A stretch of DNA of 32,500 nt from Symbiodinium natans. Taxonomy: Eukaryota > Sar > Dinophyceae > Suessiales > Symbiodiniaceae. This document shows, piece by piece, positions 9,198-17,600 of this stretch. How positions within the stretch are numbered: the stretch's first letter is position 1; the number at the start of each line of letters is the position of its first letter. The notes beneath the pieces were generated by a model, which saw only the letters and a program-made list of their open reading frames with translations, did not search any database and had not been told where the DNA came from. Where the stretch lies: positions 422,501 through 455,000 of the forward strand of contig CAJNDS010002071.1 in the NCBI GenBank assembly GCA_905221605.1, in the 5' to 3' direction. The translations under genes and the position numbers were made by a program.

Positions 9198-9644
9198 GTG
9201 GGTAGGGCCTTTCTAGGGTTTAGGGTTTAGGGTTTAGAGTTTAGGGTTTAGGGTTTAGGCTTCTTGTTCTGGATTCATGCATGGGAGGGCTCTCAAGATA
9301 TGGACGGCGAAGAGTTTAGAAAGTTAATAAGGGTACTGGGTTTGCCATTGGGACTCTTTGGGGCGGAGTAGGGTCTTGGGGTTGAGGTTTGCTACTATTG
9401 GAACCCGGTTTCAGGAGACTTCCAGAACCCTATACCCTAACCCAAGTGCAACCCCACCTGCGAGCTGAGCTCTAAACCCTAAACCCTAAACCCTAAACCC
9501 TAAACCCTAAACCCTAAACCCTAAACCCTAAACCCTAAACCCTAAACCCTAAACCCTAAACCCTAAACCCTAAACCCTAAACCCTAAACCCTAAACCCTA
9601 AACCCTGAACCCTGAACCCTGAATCCTAACCACAAACTGCTAAG
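9198..9644 (+). repeat. Intron with opposed telomeric ends
   Basis: The intron opens with GTGGGT and a TTTAGGG block (9207-9259). It closes with about 20 CCCTAAA units (9472-9615) and CCCTGAA units before CTGCTAAG. The two ends are complementary in the transcript. The 200-base middle is unique, with no gene seen. Confidence 0.75.
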
Positions 9645-9705
9645 AAGGACTGGAAGCTGCGAGTGATCCCTTCCTTTCTTTCGGCGTTGGAGGCTGCTGG
9701 GCAGG
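9645..9705 (+). CDS. Unidentified gene X, exon 2
   Basis: Reads KDWKLRVIPSFLSALEAAGQ and ends in phase 1 before GTTCAGGG, so the donor lies inside the telomeric repeat. It joins in phase with 10298 to create Ala. Confidence 0.6.
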
Positions 9706-10297
9706 GTTCAGGGTTTAGGGTTTTAGGGTTTAGGACATGTAATGCAGGGGGTCCTTCTAAATTAGAGCTGAGGTTTATAAGTTTTAGGCTTTGTTCTGAA
9801 TGCGGGTCCCTTCTTTGGCTCGTGGTTTACGGAACTTACATGTGAGCTGACGTTGGCAACTGTGAGGGCTTGAGCACTTGACGAATCTTATGTGGTTCGG
9901 ACTATGGTGTTCGGCCCTAAAACGAACTGAAGTCTTCAATCAGGGTCTAGAACCGTCAGTTTTCCATGCATCTGCACAATGGGCACTTCCTCGACTCTTT
10001 TGTGTGCTGTGCTCGGCGGCAAACCCTACAAACCTCGACAGTTCCCAGACGTTATTCTCGGTCTTCGCTGGCCCACTGGAACCAACTGCAAGTATTATAG
10101 CAAGAAGGGGTTCCAAAGTAAACCCTAAGCCCTAAGCCCTAAGCCCTAAGCCCTGAGCCCTAAGCCCCAAGCCCGAATCCCGAAGCCCGAAGCCCTAAGC
10201 CCTAAACCCTAAACCCTAAACCCTAGACCCTAAACCCTAAATCCTAAACCCTAAACCCTAAACCCTAAACCCTACCAACCCCAAACCCCAAGCCCAG
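9706..10297 (+). repeat. Intron: TTTAGGG start, CCCTAAG/CCCTAAA end
   Basis: TTTAGGG units (9706-9734) open the intron. CCCTAAG units (about 10118-10200) and CCCTAAA units (10198-10275) close it. In the unique centre (9740-10110) a frame of 85 codons is open from 9878, without recognisable features. Confidence 0.75.
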
Positions 10298-10353
10298 CCT
10301 GGCCAAAGGTGCAAGCGCTGATGGCCGTCCTCGCGCCCACGCCAGACCAAGAG
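10298..10353 (+). CDS. Unidentified gene X, exon 3
   Basis: From an acceptor at AAGCCCAG, the phase-consistent frame reads WPKVQALMAVLAPTPDQE, followed by a GC donor (GCCGGC). A second possible acceptor (CCAAAG before GTGCAAG) gives the same frame but would need a phase-0 donor upstream. Confidence 0.55.
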
Positions 10354-10592
10354 GCCGGCTATATGTTTTAGGGTTTAGGGTTTAGGGCAGCTGTAGAGGC
10401 ATGTGGTAGGGTTTAGGGTTTAGGGTTTAGGGTTTAGGGTTTAGGGTTTAGGGTTCAGGGTTTAGGGTTTCGGGTTTAGGGTTTAGGGTTTAGGGTTTGG
10501 GGTTTGGGGTTTAGGGATAGGATTCAGGCAGTTCAGGGTTCACCCTAAGTCCTAGGACCCTCCGCGCTGATGGCAAATCTCTCCTTCTCCAG
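10354..10592 (+). repeat. Intron with TTTAGGG array and pyrimidine-rich acceptor
   Basis: About 20 TTTAGGG units with TTTGGGG and TTCAGGG variants (10366-10520) precede a non-repetitive tail ending TCTCCTTCTCCAG, one of the few conventional polypyrimidine tracts in the window. Confidence 0.75.
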
Positions 10593-10676
10593 GCCGTGGA
10601 CTTTGGGGCGATCGCGAGGCGCTGGCTCTCTAAGAGTTTACAGTACACTCACACCGGAGCAGATCAGATGGCTTGA
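10593..10676 (+). CDS. Unidentified gene X, exon 4 (3' end uncertain)
   Basis: Reads AVDFGAIARRWLSKSLQ, then YTHTGADQMA and TGA at 10674-10676. Either it is a terminal exon, or a donor such as the GC at 10614 or 10619 is used. The start joins in phase with the GC donor at 10354. Confidence 0.5.
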   Translation, partial: AVDFGAIARRWLSKSLQYTHTGADQMA

Positions 10677-11312
10677 GGGTTAGGGTTTAGGGTTTAGGGT
10701 TTAAGGTTTAGGGTTTAGGGTTTAGGGTTTAGGGTTTAGGGTTTAGGGTTCAGGGTTCAGGGTTCAGGGTTCAGGGTTCAGGGTTCAGGGTTCAGGGTTC
10801 AGCGTTCAGGGTTCAGGGTTCAGGGTTTACAGTAAACTCCAGAAGCCGGAACGTGCTTTAGGGATGATTAGCGCTGAGATTCCCTTTAGTGTACCTTTTT
10901 TGGGGTATGGAGATAAGGATGTTCGAACTTCTTGGAGTTTACAGTACCACTCTTTGCTTAAGAGCACACCCAGAAAATGTTCTTCCTTATGAGGGCAAGG
11001 TAAGGATTACTACCTTCTGTACGGGGTTAAGGTCGCGTTTCGGGACATGTTTTCCTTGTTTTGGGTTGATAATGGACCCTATATTATGTAAATATGTTTT
11101 CAAAGGGTTCAAAGGCGAGACCCACATTAGGGGTCTTGGGGTCTTGGTGGTTCTAGGGTTTAGGATGTAGGGTTTAGAGTTGTGGGAAGTTTTATACTAA
11201 GATGTGTGCTTGCTTTGGGGGTGCTGACTGACATTCGAGTTGTGCGGATCGGTGAAAACGAGGAGGGCAGATAGTTGGTGGGCGGGTGTGCTGCTTTGTC
11301 GCGCAGACGCAG
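10677..11312. repeat. TTTAGGG then TTCAGGG arrays, followed by a unique spacer
   Basis: TTTAGGG units (10679-10748) change abruptly to about 12 TTCAGGG units (10749-10836), a homogenised variant. The remainder (10840-11310) is unique. The string GAGTTTACAGTA occurs at 10634 and 10935, with an inverted partial copy at 10845. A 93-codon frame (10889-11170) has no recognisable features. Confidence 0.7.
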
Positions 11313-11359
11313 GGTATGAGATGCACGGCGTTCCAGGGCGCCGTCGACCGGGGTTTCAG
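11313..11359 (+). CDS. Unidentified gene X, exon 5
   Basis: After GACGCAG, the exon reads GMRCTAFQGAVDRGF and ends in phase 2 at TTCAG (or one base later before GCTCAG). It joins with 11500 to give Arg. The link back to 10593 is not resolved. Confidence 0.5.
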
Positions 11360-11499
11360 GGCTCAGCGCAAACCCCTAAACACACCCTAAACCCTAAGCC
11401 CTAAACCCTAAACCCTAAACCCTAAACCCTGAGCCCTAAACCCTAAAGACCCCCGGAGTCGAACTCAGTAAACACATCAACCCCAGAATCCCGCTGCAG

Positions 11500-11580
11500 A
11501 ATCGAACAGCGCATGGCGATGGTGGCTGGCCGGCCCGTGAGCCACATGGATCCGCTCAAAGGCACGCTGTGCAAGCCCAG
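11500..11580 (+). CDS. Unidentified gene X, exon 6
   Basis: After CGCTGCAG it reads IEQRMAMVAGRPVSHMDPLK, then GTLCKP, and ends in phase 2 at CCCAG before a GT donor (GTTCTG). An alternative frame is open for 45 codons but is less protein-like. Confidence 0.55.
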
Positions 11581-11787
11581 GTTCTGAATGCTGAGTCGAC
11601 TTCTTGTGCGAGGCAGTCCCATCTATCATCGTCATGAATATTCGTATGTTCACCTGTGCTATGTCTAGCGTAGTTCACATTATCTTTTTCTATTCTTGAC
11701 AAACTTTATTATACTGACTTAAACTTACGATTCTTACGAACACGGTGGTTGTTGTTACTACTGTTCTTCGGGGGTACGAGGGAGCAG
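11581..11787 (+). other. Short intron without telomeric repeats
   Basis: A GT-AG intron of 207 nt, AT-rich in its centre, ending GGGAGCAG. It is one of the few introns here with no telomeric array. Confidence 0.5.
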
Positions 11788-11889
11788 GGTGCAAGGCAGC
11801 TTCGACCTGAAGGGCCATCCCCTGGCCATCGCGTCCACGGCAGAACCCTACCCCGTCCCCCTGTTCGAACGCTCTCACAAGGAAGTTAG
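11788..11889 (+). CDS. Unidentified gene X, exon 7
   Basis: Reads VQGSFDLKGHPLAIASTAEP, then YPVPLFERSHKEV, in phase with the previous exon. A second acceptor (AAGGCAG at 11798) keeps the same phase and would drop three residues. The donor is GTAACC at 11890 (phase 2). The frame runs into TAA at 11891-11893, so a terminal exon is an alternative. A run of C follows at 11894-11910. Confidence 0.6.
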   Translation, partial: GARQLRPEGPSPGHRVHGRTLPRPPVRTLSQGS

Positions 11890-11983
11890 GTAACCCCCCC
11901 CCCCCCCCCCGAAAGGACTAAACCCTAAACCCTAAACCCTAAACCCTAAACCCTAAACTTTAAACCCTGGTATGTGCCTCTAG

Positions 11984-12065
11984 TACTCCTCACAACCTGG
12001 CTGGCCATCCAAATGCTGTCGTGGCTCGAGCTTGGCTTGACGAGACATGCCGCAACAATGTGCGG
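11984..12065 (+). CDS. Unidentified gene X, exon 8
   Basis: The acceptor TGCCTCTAG follows a CCCTAAA block. With the preceding phase-2 donor the frame reads TPHNLAGHPNAVVARAWLDE and TCRNN, then GT donors at 12060 or 12066 and TGA at 12069. It could be the 3' end of a gene. No family is recognised. Confidence 0.5.
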
Positions 12066-12188
12066 GTGTGACCGTTCAGAGGGTTTAAGATCGAGCCGAG
12101 CAGTACTCCTTCCTTATCGGGTTTAGGGTTTGGGGTTGAGGGTACCCTAAACCGAAACCCTAAACCCTATAGTGCTTGATTGCTGCAG

Positions 12189-12294
12189 TCATGTCAACAA
12201 AAGCTGGGTCCAGAGTGGCTGTGAGAACACAACTCGCGAACTCCAGTCACAGCATGGCAAGAGCAGTATCATGGGCAGCAAGTTGCATGAATGT
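12189..12294 (+). CDS. Candidate exon with canonical GTAAGA donor
   Basis: The interval lies between TTGCTGCAG and GTAAGAG. Two frames are open (one reads VMSTKAGSRVAVRTQLANSS; the other starts HVNKSWVQSG). Neither phase matches the flanking exons cleanly, so it may belong to a different transcript or be non-coding. Confidence 0.35.
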
Positions 12295-12462
12295 AAGAGC
12301 ACCGACAGGAATTTTGAGAACCTTCCCTGCACCCGACCCCCCCCCCATCCCCATCCCCAACTCTAAATTCAAACCAAGGGGCACCACTCCTTGTACTCTA
12401 AGTCAGTTTTCAACAGTTCGTTCTAGTCTTCATCGCGTCGCGTAGGGGGCCTGCGCTCGCAG

Positions 12463-12528
12463 CTTGAGGCAAGCGGGTTGAGCTTCTCTGGCGCTTTGCA
12501 CCCATACGTCCGTTACATTCATACAGAG
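12463..12528 (+). CDS. Unidentified gene X, exon 9
   Basis: After GCGCTCGCAG it reads LEASGLSFSGALHPYVRYIH, then TE, in phase 0, before a GC donor (GCTGTTTAGG) that abuts TTTAGGG. The read-through stop is TAG at 12535. It joins in phase to 12815. Confidence 0.6.
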
Positions 12529-12814
12529 GCTGTTTAGGGTTTCGGGTTTTGGGTTTTAAGGACGCTCCTAAACCCTAAACCCTAAACCCTAAACCCTAAA
12601 TCCTAAATCCTGAACCCTGAACCCTAAACCCTAGACCCTAGACCCTAAACCCTAAGCCCTAAACCCTAAACCCTAAACCCTAAACCCTAAACCCTAAACC
12701 CTAAACCCTAAACCCTAACCCTAAACCCTAAACCCTAAACCCTACTGTAAACCCTAAACCCTAAATCCTAAACCCTAAACCTGAACATGGGCCTCATGAA
12801 GTGATTACACGAAG
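12529..12814 (+). repeat. Intron dominated by CCCTAAA array
   Basis: It opens with a few TTTAGGG/TTTCGGG units and closes with about 28 CCCTAAA units (12566-12782), including CCCTAGA and CCCTGAA variants. Confidence 0.8.
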
Positions 12815-12865
12815 CTGCGAAGGTGCGACTGGATCTCAGGGGGGCGAGCAAGTTTTCATCTGAAG
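12815..12865 (+). CDS. Unidentified gene X, exon 10
   Basis: From TACACGAAG it reads LRRCDWISGGRASFHLK and stops at a GT donor that is the first base of a telomere array (GTTTAGGGT). Confidence 0.55.
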
Positions 12866-12930
12866 GTTTAGGGTCTAGGGTTTAGGGTTTAGGGTTCAGG
12901 GTTTAGGGTTTAGGGTTTAGGGTTTAGGGT

Positions 12931-13024
12931 GAACATCTTTATAACCCAAAGTTCAACTCAAAGGATATGACGTGTTCAGGGTTTCGGGTTTTTATCTAAA
13001 CATCTTTAGAACCCAAAGTTCAAC
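12931..13024. repeat. Direct repeat of about 26 bp between telomeric blocks
   Basis: AACATCTTTATAACCCAAAG (12932) recurs at 12999 with one change, followed in both by TTCAAC. The text CAGGGTTTCGGGTT recurs at 12977 and 13068. This suggests a diverged tandem duplication with a period of about 67-90 bp. Confidence 0.65.
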
Positions 13025-13098
13025 CATAAACCCTAAGCCCAAAACCCTCAAACAAAAATCACGGGTTCAGGGTTTCGGGTTTCATCCAGATAACTACA

Positions 13099-13197
13099 AT
13101 TTGCTTAAGAACCCCCCCCAATCACAAAAATGTAGCAATACTCCGTATCACCCTTATAATACAAGGAAAAATATTTTTGGGGGGTTCTCAAGCAAAT
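13099..13197. mobile_element. Foldback element family H (single copy)
   Basis: ATTTGCTTAAGAACCCCCC at 13099 is inverted at 13179-13197 as GGGGGGTTCTCAAGCAAAT, with one mismatch and a 62-nt AT-rich loop. It has no coding capacity. The hairpin suggests a miniature inverted-repeat element. Confidence 0.7.
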
Positions 13198-13267
13198 AGC
13201 AGATGCGAGAACTTCCGACACAAAAACCCCCGCATCCAACCAGGCCTGCGGCTCCCAAGCCTTAGCC

Positions 13268-13516
13268 CATGAACCCGAAACCCGAAACCCGAAACCCGAA
13301 ACCCGAAACCCGAAACCCGAAACCCTAAACCCTAAACCCTAAACCCTAAACCCTAAACCCTAAACCCTAAACCCTAAACCCTAAACCCTAAACCCTAAAC
13401 CCTAAACCCTAAACACTAAAACCTAAACCCTAAACCCTAAACCCTAAACCCTAAACCCTAAACCCTAAACCCTAAACCCTAAACCCTAAACCCTAAACCC
13501 TAAACCCAAACCCTAG
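13268..13516. repeat. CCCGAAA then CCCTAAA array
   Basis: About eight CCCGAAA units (13268-13323) switch to about 27 CCCTAAA units (13324-13510). It is another homogenised variant block next to the canonical unit. Confidence 0.85.
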
Positions 13517-13673
13517 ATGGTGTACTCCTATGCTTTTGGGCTGTGGCGTCAGGAATTCAGTAGGGCTTAGCATTTAGGGTTTAGGGTTTAGGGTTTAGGG
13601 TTTAGTAGGGCTTCAGTGGCTCTGGGGTTTGGATTGAGGTTGGAGTGAGCCTTGAAAAGCCTCCCTACGACAG

Positions 13674-13742
13674 GCGATGGACGATGAGGAGGTGGTCATT
13701 GAGGAGGTGCCAAGAGAGGCCTGCCAGCCCAGAGAGACCACT
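13674..13742 (+). CDS. Gene X or neighbour, acidic exon
   Basis: After CTACGACAG it reads AMDDEEVVIEEVPREACQPR, then ETT, in phase 0 up to a canonical GTAAAG donor. The phase follows from 12865, and the next exon (13812) continues it. The peptide is acidic and probably disordered. Confidence 0.6.
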
Positions 13743-13811
13743 GTAAAGGCCTCCCCAAGCCCTAAACCCTAAACCCAGAACCCCAAACCCTAAACCCAGA
13801 ACTTAGAGCAG

Positions 13812-13869
13812 CCCAGAACCAAACCTGCTCAAGTTGGTCACGTTGGGCCTGCGACTGAAAGGCTCCGCG
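13812..13869 (+). CDS. Gene X or neighbour, linker exon
   Basis: In the phase set by 13742 the exon reads PRTKPAQVGHVGPATERLR and ends in phase 1 before GTTTTC. A different frame over the same bases (NLLKLVTLGLRLKGSAVFFL) would encode a membrane segment but does not fit the upstream phase. The phase-consistent frame is preferred. Confidence 0.45.
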
Positions 13870-14046
13870 GTTTTCTTCCTTTTCGGGGGGCCTTCGGAAC
13901 CTGGTCCCCAGTCTCCTACCTAGGGTTTAGGGTTTAGGGTTTGGGGTTTGGGGTTTAGGGTTTAGGGTTCCTCCCTACCTAACCCAAATTCTTCCATATT
14001 CTTCAGGGCCTTCCGTGGATCAGTAGTGGCCCGGCTTTGCGTGCAG

Positions 14047-14106
14047 GCGCCCAGCAGCTCCGATGCCAACATGGCCGAAGGACAGCGGCCCACCACGGAT
14101 ACAAGG
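14047..14106 (+). CDS. Gene X or neighbour, exon after GTGCAG
   Basis: Two readings compete. The phase-consistent one gives AQQLRCQHGRRTAAHHGYK, ending in phase 1 at a GT donor. The phase-0 one gives APSSSDANMAEGQRPTTDTR. The first joins properly to the exons on both sides using GT donors only. Confidence 0.45.
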
Positions 14107-14227
14107 GTCCTTGCGATTGAAACCCTAAACCCGAAGCCCGAAACCCTAAACCCTAAACCCTAAACCCTAAACCCTAAACCCTAAACCCTAAACCCCACGC
14201 CCTTCCGATGCCTTTCAAACTCTGCAG

Positions 14228-14289
14228 GAGCCAAAGATGAGTCACAGCCTGAGGGGGAGGAGGAGGAGGAGGCTCAACTCAAGGGATGA
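14228..14289 (+). CDS. Gene X or neighbour, acidic terminal exon
   Basis: After CTCTGCAG the in-phase frame reads AKDESQPEGEEEEEAQLKG and ends with TGA at 14287-14289. A GGA trinucleotide run encodes the Glu tract. TTTAGGG repeats start about 7 bases after the stop. In the other frame the same bases would give an Arg run, which is less likely. Confidence 0.45.
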
Positions 14290-14295
14290 AGACCC

Positions 14296-14568
14296 GTTTA
14301 GGGTTTAGGGTTTAGGGTTTAGGGTTTAGGGTTTAGGGTTTAGGGTTAGGGTTTAGGGTTTAGGGTTTAGGGTTTAGGGTTCAGGGTTCAGGGTTCAGGG
14401 TTTAGGTTCCCCTTGATATACTCCTAAAAGGGCCCTTATGTTCCCTTAGGGATCCTTAAAAAGGGAACCCAAAATGCAAGGGTAAAACCTTGAGGGCCCA
14501 AGGTATAGAACCCTAAACCCTAAACCCTAAACCCTAAACCCTAAACCCTAAAAGTATAGAACCCCTAG
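14296..14568. repeat. Telomeric blocks around a short inverted segment
   Basis: TTTAGGG/TTCAGGG units fill 14296-14404. A 100-base segment with AAGGGCCCTTATG, AAAAAGGGAACCC and GAGGGCCCAAGG is weakly self-complementary. CCCTAAA units follow (14509-14551), and GTATAGAACCC occurs on both sides of that block (14503 and 14554). Confidence 0.7.
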
Positions 14569-14658
14569 ATCAACCGTTCGCGTGACTTCACTCGCAAGCT
14601 TTACACGAATCTCACGCCTGACGGCGAGGGCGAAGATGCAGAGGAAGCTGGGAAGGAG
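14569..14658 (+). CDS. TPR-FKBP gene, exon a
   Basis: The acceptor ACCCCTAG is a mutated telomere unit. The frame reads INRSRDFTRKLYTNLTPDGE, then GEDAEEAGKE, to a GT donor. Phase 0 at both ends. The preceding gene appears to end at 14289, so this may be near the 5' end of the gene, but the phase-0 acceptor implies an exon before it. Confidence 0.6.
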
Positions 14659-17600
14659 GTGCTCGCCATGCTTCTTCTTATTATGATTATTCTTATGATT
14701 ATTCTTATTCTTATTCTTATTCTTATTCTTATTCTTATTATCATTATTCTTCTTAATATCATTAATATCATTGTTATTATCATCATCATGATTGCTTTTA
14801 TTGTTTTTATTTTCGTGCTTTTTCTGGATGTTCAGCTCAGCACCTTCCCTGTAGCTTCGCAGGACACTAGGAGTGCGTCAGACAAGGCGCTGGACGCTCT
14901 CGAAGCTGCCAGCACCTCAGCTGTGCACGGTCCCCTGAAGCCATCGCTTTGAAATGAACCCTAAACCCTAAACCCTAAACCCTAAACCCTAAACCCTAAA
15001 CCCTAAACCCTAAACCCTAAACCCTAAACCCTAAACCCTAAACCCTAAACCCAAAACCCTAAACCCTAAACCCTAACCCCTAAACCTAAACCCTAAACCC
15101 TAAACCCTAAACCCTAAACCCTAAACCCTAAACCCTAAACCCTAAACCCTAAACCCTAAACCCTAAACCCTAAACCCTAAACCCTAAACCCTAAACCTAA
15201 GCACTGTGAGGAAAAGAAGAAGATGACCCCACTGGAGCAGCTGGAAACTTCGCTGCTGTGGAAGGCAGAGATCACGGCCCGGGCCATGCATCGATGGGTT
15301 TAGGGTTTAGGGTTTAGGGTTTAGGGCTTAGCTTAGGGCTTAGGGCTTAGGGCTTAGGGTTTAGGGGGCCAGGTGGAAGGAAACGACTTCTTCAAGAAGG
15401 GCGAGCTGTTCAAAGCAGCAGACTGTCGCAATCTCAGCTGAATGAACCCCAAGCGTCAAAGTTTAAGGAATGTTGCCTGTGTAAGAGCTCACTTCTGTAA
15501 ACTCATGGTGCTTATGCACTGATGGCTGCTGCCAAGGCTACTACCATTCCATCGTTTTTGCGCGGGACCGCGGGAAAGAGCTGTCTGCAAAGATCAGCCC
15601 TCTAAATCCACAAAACCCTGAACCCGAACCCCTAACAGTAAAACCTCGAAACTCCCTGAGCAAACTCCTTGAGCTCATAAATCCTCAACACCCTGAGATG
15701 GACATCCCTGGACCAGTTCAGCATGTGGTCTAAACCCTAAACCCCAAACCCTAAATCCCGCGTTGCATCCGACAGGATTTGACAAAGAATCCCCAGTACT
15801 ACCCGGAGCTCAAGCACACGTGTCCGGCCCAGCAGGTTTAGGGTTTAGGGTTTAGGGTTCAACATTGACACTTGCTTCAGGCCTACAGGGCAATTGGGTG
15901 TGGGCTAATTTAGACGAGGACTCAGGTTAATGGGGCGTTTAGTCGGGATATAGGGCTTTAGGGTTACAGGGTTATGGGGTTAGAGGATGTTTAGAGTGCA
16001 GCGTTTAGGGTTTTGGGGGGATTAGGGTTGTAGGATATCGGGTTGTGCGGTCTAGGGCTTTTCAGGGCTATGTTATGGGATTGGGGCTTTGGGGTTTTGA
16101 GGGGGAATCTCAATGTCAAGTGTCAACCTCTGGGTGAGTTTGAGATTCTTTGGGCTTAAGGGTTGAGGGTTTTAGGGCTTTTTCCCCACCCTCGGTGCGG
16201 GGTTGCTGGATGTTAAGTCAACCATGCTCCCTGCCTCCTCGCCTTCTCTCCAGGGCTTTGTCCCTTGGGGGCCCACTTTCAGAGAAGCGCCGCCAAGTAT
16301 CGCTGGAGTGCCCAAGCCCAGAGAAGGCCGCAGAGAATCCGGCCGAGTATCCCTGGAGCCGCCAACCGCAGCGAAGACCGCAAAGAATCCCGTCGAGTAT
16401 CCCTGAGAAGCCCGCAGAGAGTTCCGCCGAGTATCCTTGGAGTACCCACCCTGCGAGATCTTACCGAAAGTTCCTGGAGCGGATTCCGCGGAGAGTCCCA
16501 CGACAGAAGCCTGCAGCGCAGTATCCGAGACGACCGGTGTGACAACGGCAGGATGGCTCCCCCACTTCAGGTAGCCGCAGGGCATAAAAAACATCTAATA
16601 TAGGGGTCGGAATAGAAACTAATAGTATTCGCTTATGGTCCCCTTATAATTATACTATAATAGCCCCCAAAACCCTATTCTAATTATTCAGGCCCCCGTA
16701 CTGTGTTTTTGGGTGCTTACTAAGGGTTTGCAGGGTTTTAGGGTTTTGCCCGTGCGTGCTCAGGCAGCAAGAGAGGAGCAAAGCACAGGCTTGCATGGGA
16801 AACGGAGGGCTGCACTACACCTTTTAAATCATGAACCCTTACAACGCCCGAGTATAATGTTTAGGGTTTAGGGTGTAGGGTTTAGGGTTATAGGGTTTAG
16901 GGTTTAGGGTTTAACCCTGAAACTTTAAAACCCTTTTAAGGCTCGCGTTGTTCTTGCGGCTGGGTTTGTGGGTGTTGGTGCGATCGTTGTGTTTTGTGAT
17001 TCCGTGTTGGCGTTGTCACAAAGTCGCTTGGTTTTCTGCTTTCTTTTGTCGTGCAAGGCGCGCTTCCGTCGTGGCAAAGGGTGCACGGGGGTGGGGCGGG
17101 GTGGGGGGGGGGGGGGGTGGGGGGGTCGGGGATTTATATATTTGCTTACTTTTATATTCTTTATTTCTTATAATTATTATTCTTATATTTTATTATTCTT
17201 ATTATTCTTATTATTATTATTTCTTATTATTATTATTATTCTTATTATTCTTCTTATTTCTTATTCTTCTTATTATTCTTATTATTATTCTTATTATTTA
17301 TTATTCTTATTATTCTTATTATTCTTATTATTCTTATTATTCTTATTATTCTTATTATTCTTAGTACTCTGATGATTCTTATGATTCTTATGATTCTTAT
17401 GTTTCTTATGATTCTGATGATTCTTATGATTCTTATGATTCTGATGATTCTTATGATTCTTATGATTCTTATGTTTCTTATGATTCTGATGATTCTTATG
17501 ATTCTTATGATTCTTATGTTCTTATGATTCTTATTATGCTTATTATTCTTATTATTCTTATCCCTCTTATTGTTTTTAGTTATTATTATGTTTGTTATTT

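Noticed and set aside
9472-9615. CRISPR-like regular repeats
   Set aside because: Contiguous 7-bp telomeric units without spacers, in a eukaryotic context.
10634-10950. Operator-like palindrome GAGTTTACAGTAAACTC
   Set aside because: The complete palindrome is never present in one place; only half-sites recur at 10634, 10845 and 10935.
13812-13922. Membrane segment LKLVTLGLRLKGSAVFFLF
   Set aside because: Attractive as a transmembrane helix, but its frame does not follow from the GTAAAG donor at 13743; kept only as an alternative.
14601-14952. Membrane-protein frames rich in Ile and Leu on both strands
   Set aside because: They are translations of a TTATTC/ATT microsatellite, although the real exons at 14569 and 14863 lie in the same frame at the ends.
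16150-16603. Repetitive protein frames on both strands
   Set aside because: All frames are open because the 51-bp minisatellite lacks stops; no exon phase or homology supports any of them.
16948-17372. 134-138 codon + frames rich in Tyr, Leu and Ile
   Set aside because: The C-terminal halves translate the TTATTA/TTATTC microsatellite and the N-terminal halves cross G runs.
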